The notes under the pieces are model-generated. The model was not told where the DNA came from and made no database searches. It saw nothing but the letters and a program-made list of their open reading frames with translations. Positions 63,839 to 64,000 of a stretch of DNA of 64,000 bases are shown piece after piece. The stretch is from Sceloporus undulatus. Its lineage: Eukaryota > Chordata > Lepidosauria > Squamata > Phrynosomatidae. The DNA lies in the NCBI RefSeq assembly GCF_019175285.1, contig NC_056525.1, forward strand, positions 126,601,305 through 126,665,304, given 5' to 3'. A program made the position numbers and the translations under genes. Position 1 is the stretch's first letter. Each line of letters starts with the position of its first letter.

Positions 63839-64000
63839 CCTCATGTCAGTTCTGATTATTTTATATCAAATAATCTTAGGAGGCTCAGAATTGCAATTGT
63901 CAGATAGATTTTGAAATTTTTCATTATGGCTTGCTATTTTTTCCTCACAGTCACCACACACGCACATACACATACACAGCCTTTTCCATGCTGTGTGAGG

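Larger units (their letters stand above)
58941..64000 (-). other. TNN: Probable upstream TNN intron
   Basis: No FN3 or EGF-like exon was found on the - strand. It holds the MITE fragment at 59583, the Sauria SINE at 60056, the palindromic MITE at 61222 and a possible TIR element at 63176. The rest is unassigned. TNN must continue beyond the window because its N-terminal domains are missing. Confidence 0.5.

Overview
The window looks like non-coding-rich genomic DNA from a squamate reptile (lizard or snake). The evidence is the repeat content, recognised by eye: tRNA-headed Sauria-type SINEs with a Bov-B-like tail, SINEs headed by 5S rRNA sequence, Bov-B, CR1 and L2-like LINEs, and dense families of short TIR elements. 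No retrovirus, LTR element or Polinton was recognised. No bacterial or plasmid feature is present. The species cannot be named from this sequence.

Two host genes are supported. KIAA0040 is on the + strand, with its whole coding sequence in one exon at 24395-24712 (105 residues, one membrane segment). The 3' part of TNN (tenascin-N, also called tenascin-W) is on the - strand. Ten coding exons between 58529 and 32400 encode four fibronectin type III (FN3) repeats, the complete fibrinogen-like domain and the stop codon. Every splice junction has GT/AG ends and compatible phases. The 5' part of TNN (EGF-like repeats and earlier FN3 repeats) must lie beyond 64000. The two genes converge, with about 7.7 kb between their stop codons. 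As recalled, human chromosome 1q25 has the same arrangement, with TNR beyond KIAA0040.

Region by region: 1-24.2 kb is intergenic or 5' KIAA0040 territory filled with LINEs (an L2-like LINE with a 786-codon open frame at 10.0-12.4 kb; Bov-B at 14.4-16.5 kb; a zinc-knuckle LINE end at 16.7-17.2 kb), SINEs and TIR elements. From 24.2 to 25.5 kb is KIAA0040. From 25.5 to 32.4 kb is intergenic, with two GC-rich transposon islands at 26.7-27.2 and 29.6-30.4 kb. From 32.4 to 58.5 kb is TNN, whose introns hold CR1, L2-like, Bov-B, Sauria SINE and many pogo/Tigger-like and Harbinger-like elements. From 58.5 to 64 kb is probably a further TNN intron, with SINE and TIR elements only.

No new multi-gene system is visible. 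The most informative structures are nested transposons with readable target-site duplications (TSDs). The best is an 849-bp hAT-like element with an 8-bp duplication that sits inside a palindromic 3-bp-TSD element and carries a CpG-rich interior resembling a gene's 5' end. Others are a Bov-B copy hit twice, a 5S-SINE split by a GC-rich element, a Tigger-like element inside another Tigger-like element, and a retroposon tail lying about 15 bp from a TNN splice acceptor. Family names for repeats come from memory of consensus sequences, not from a search.
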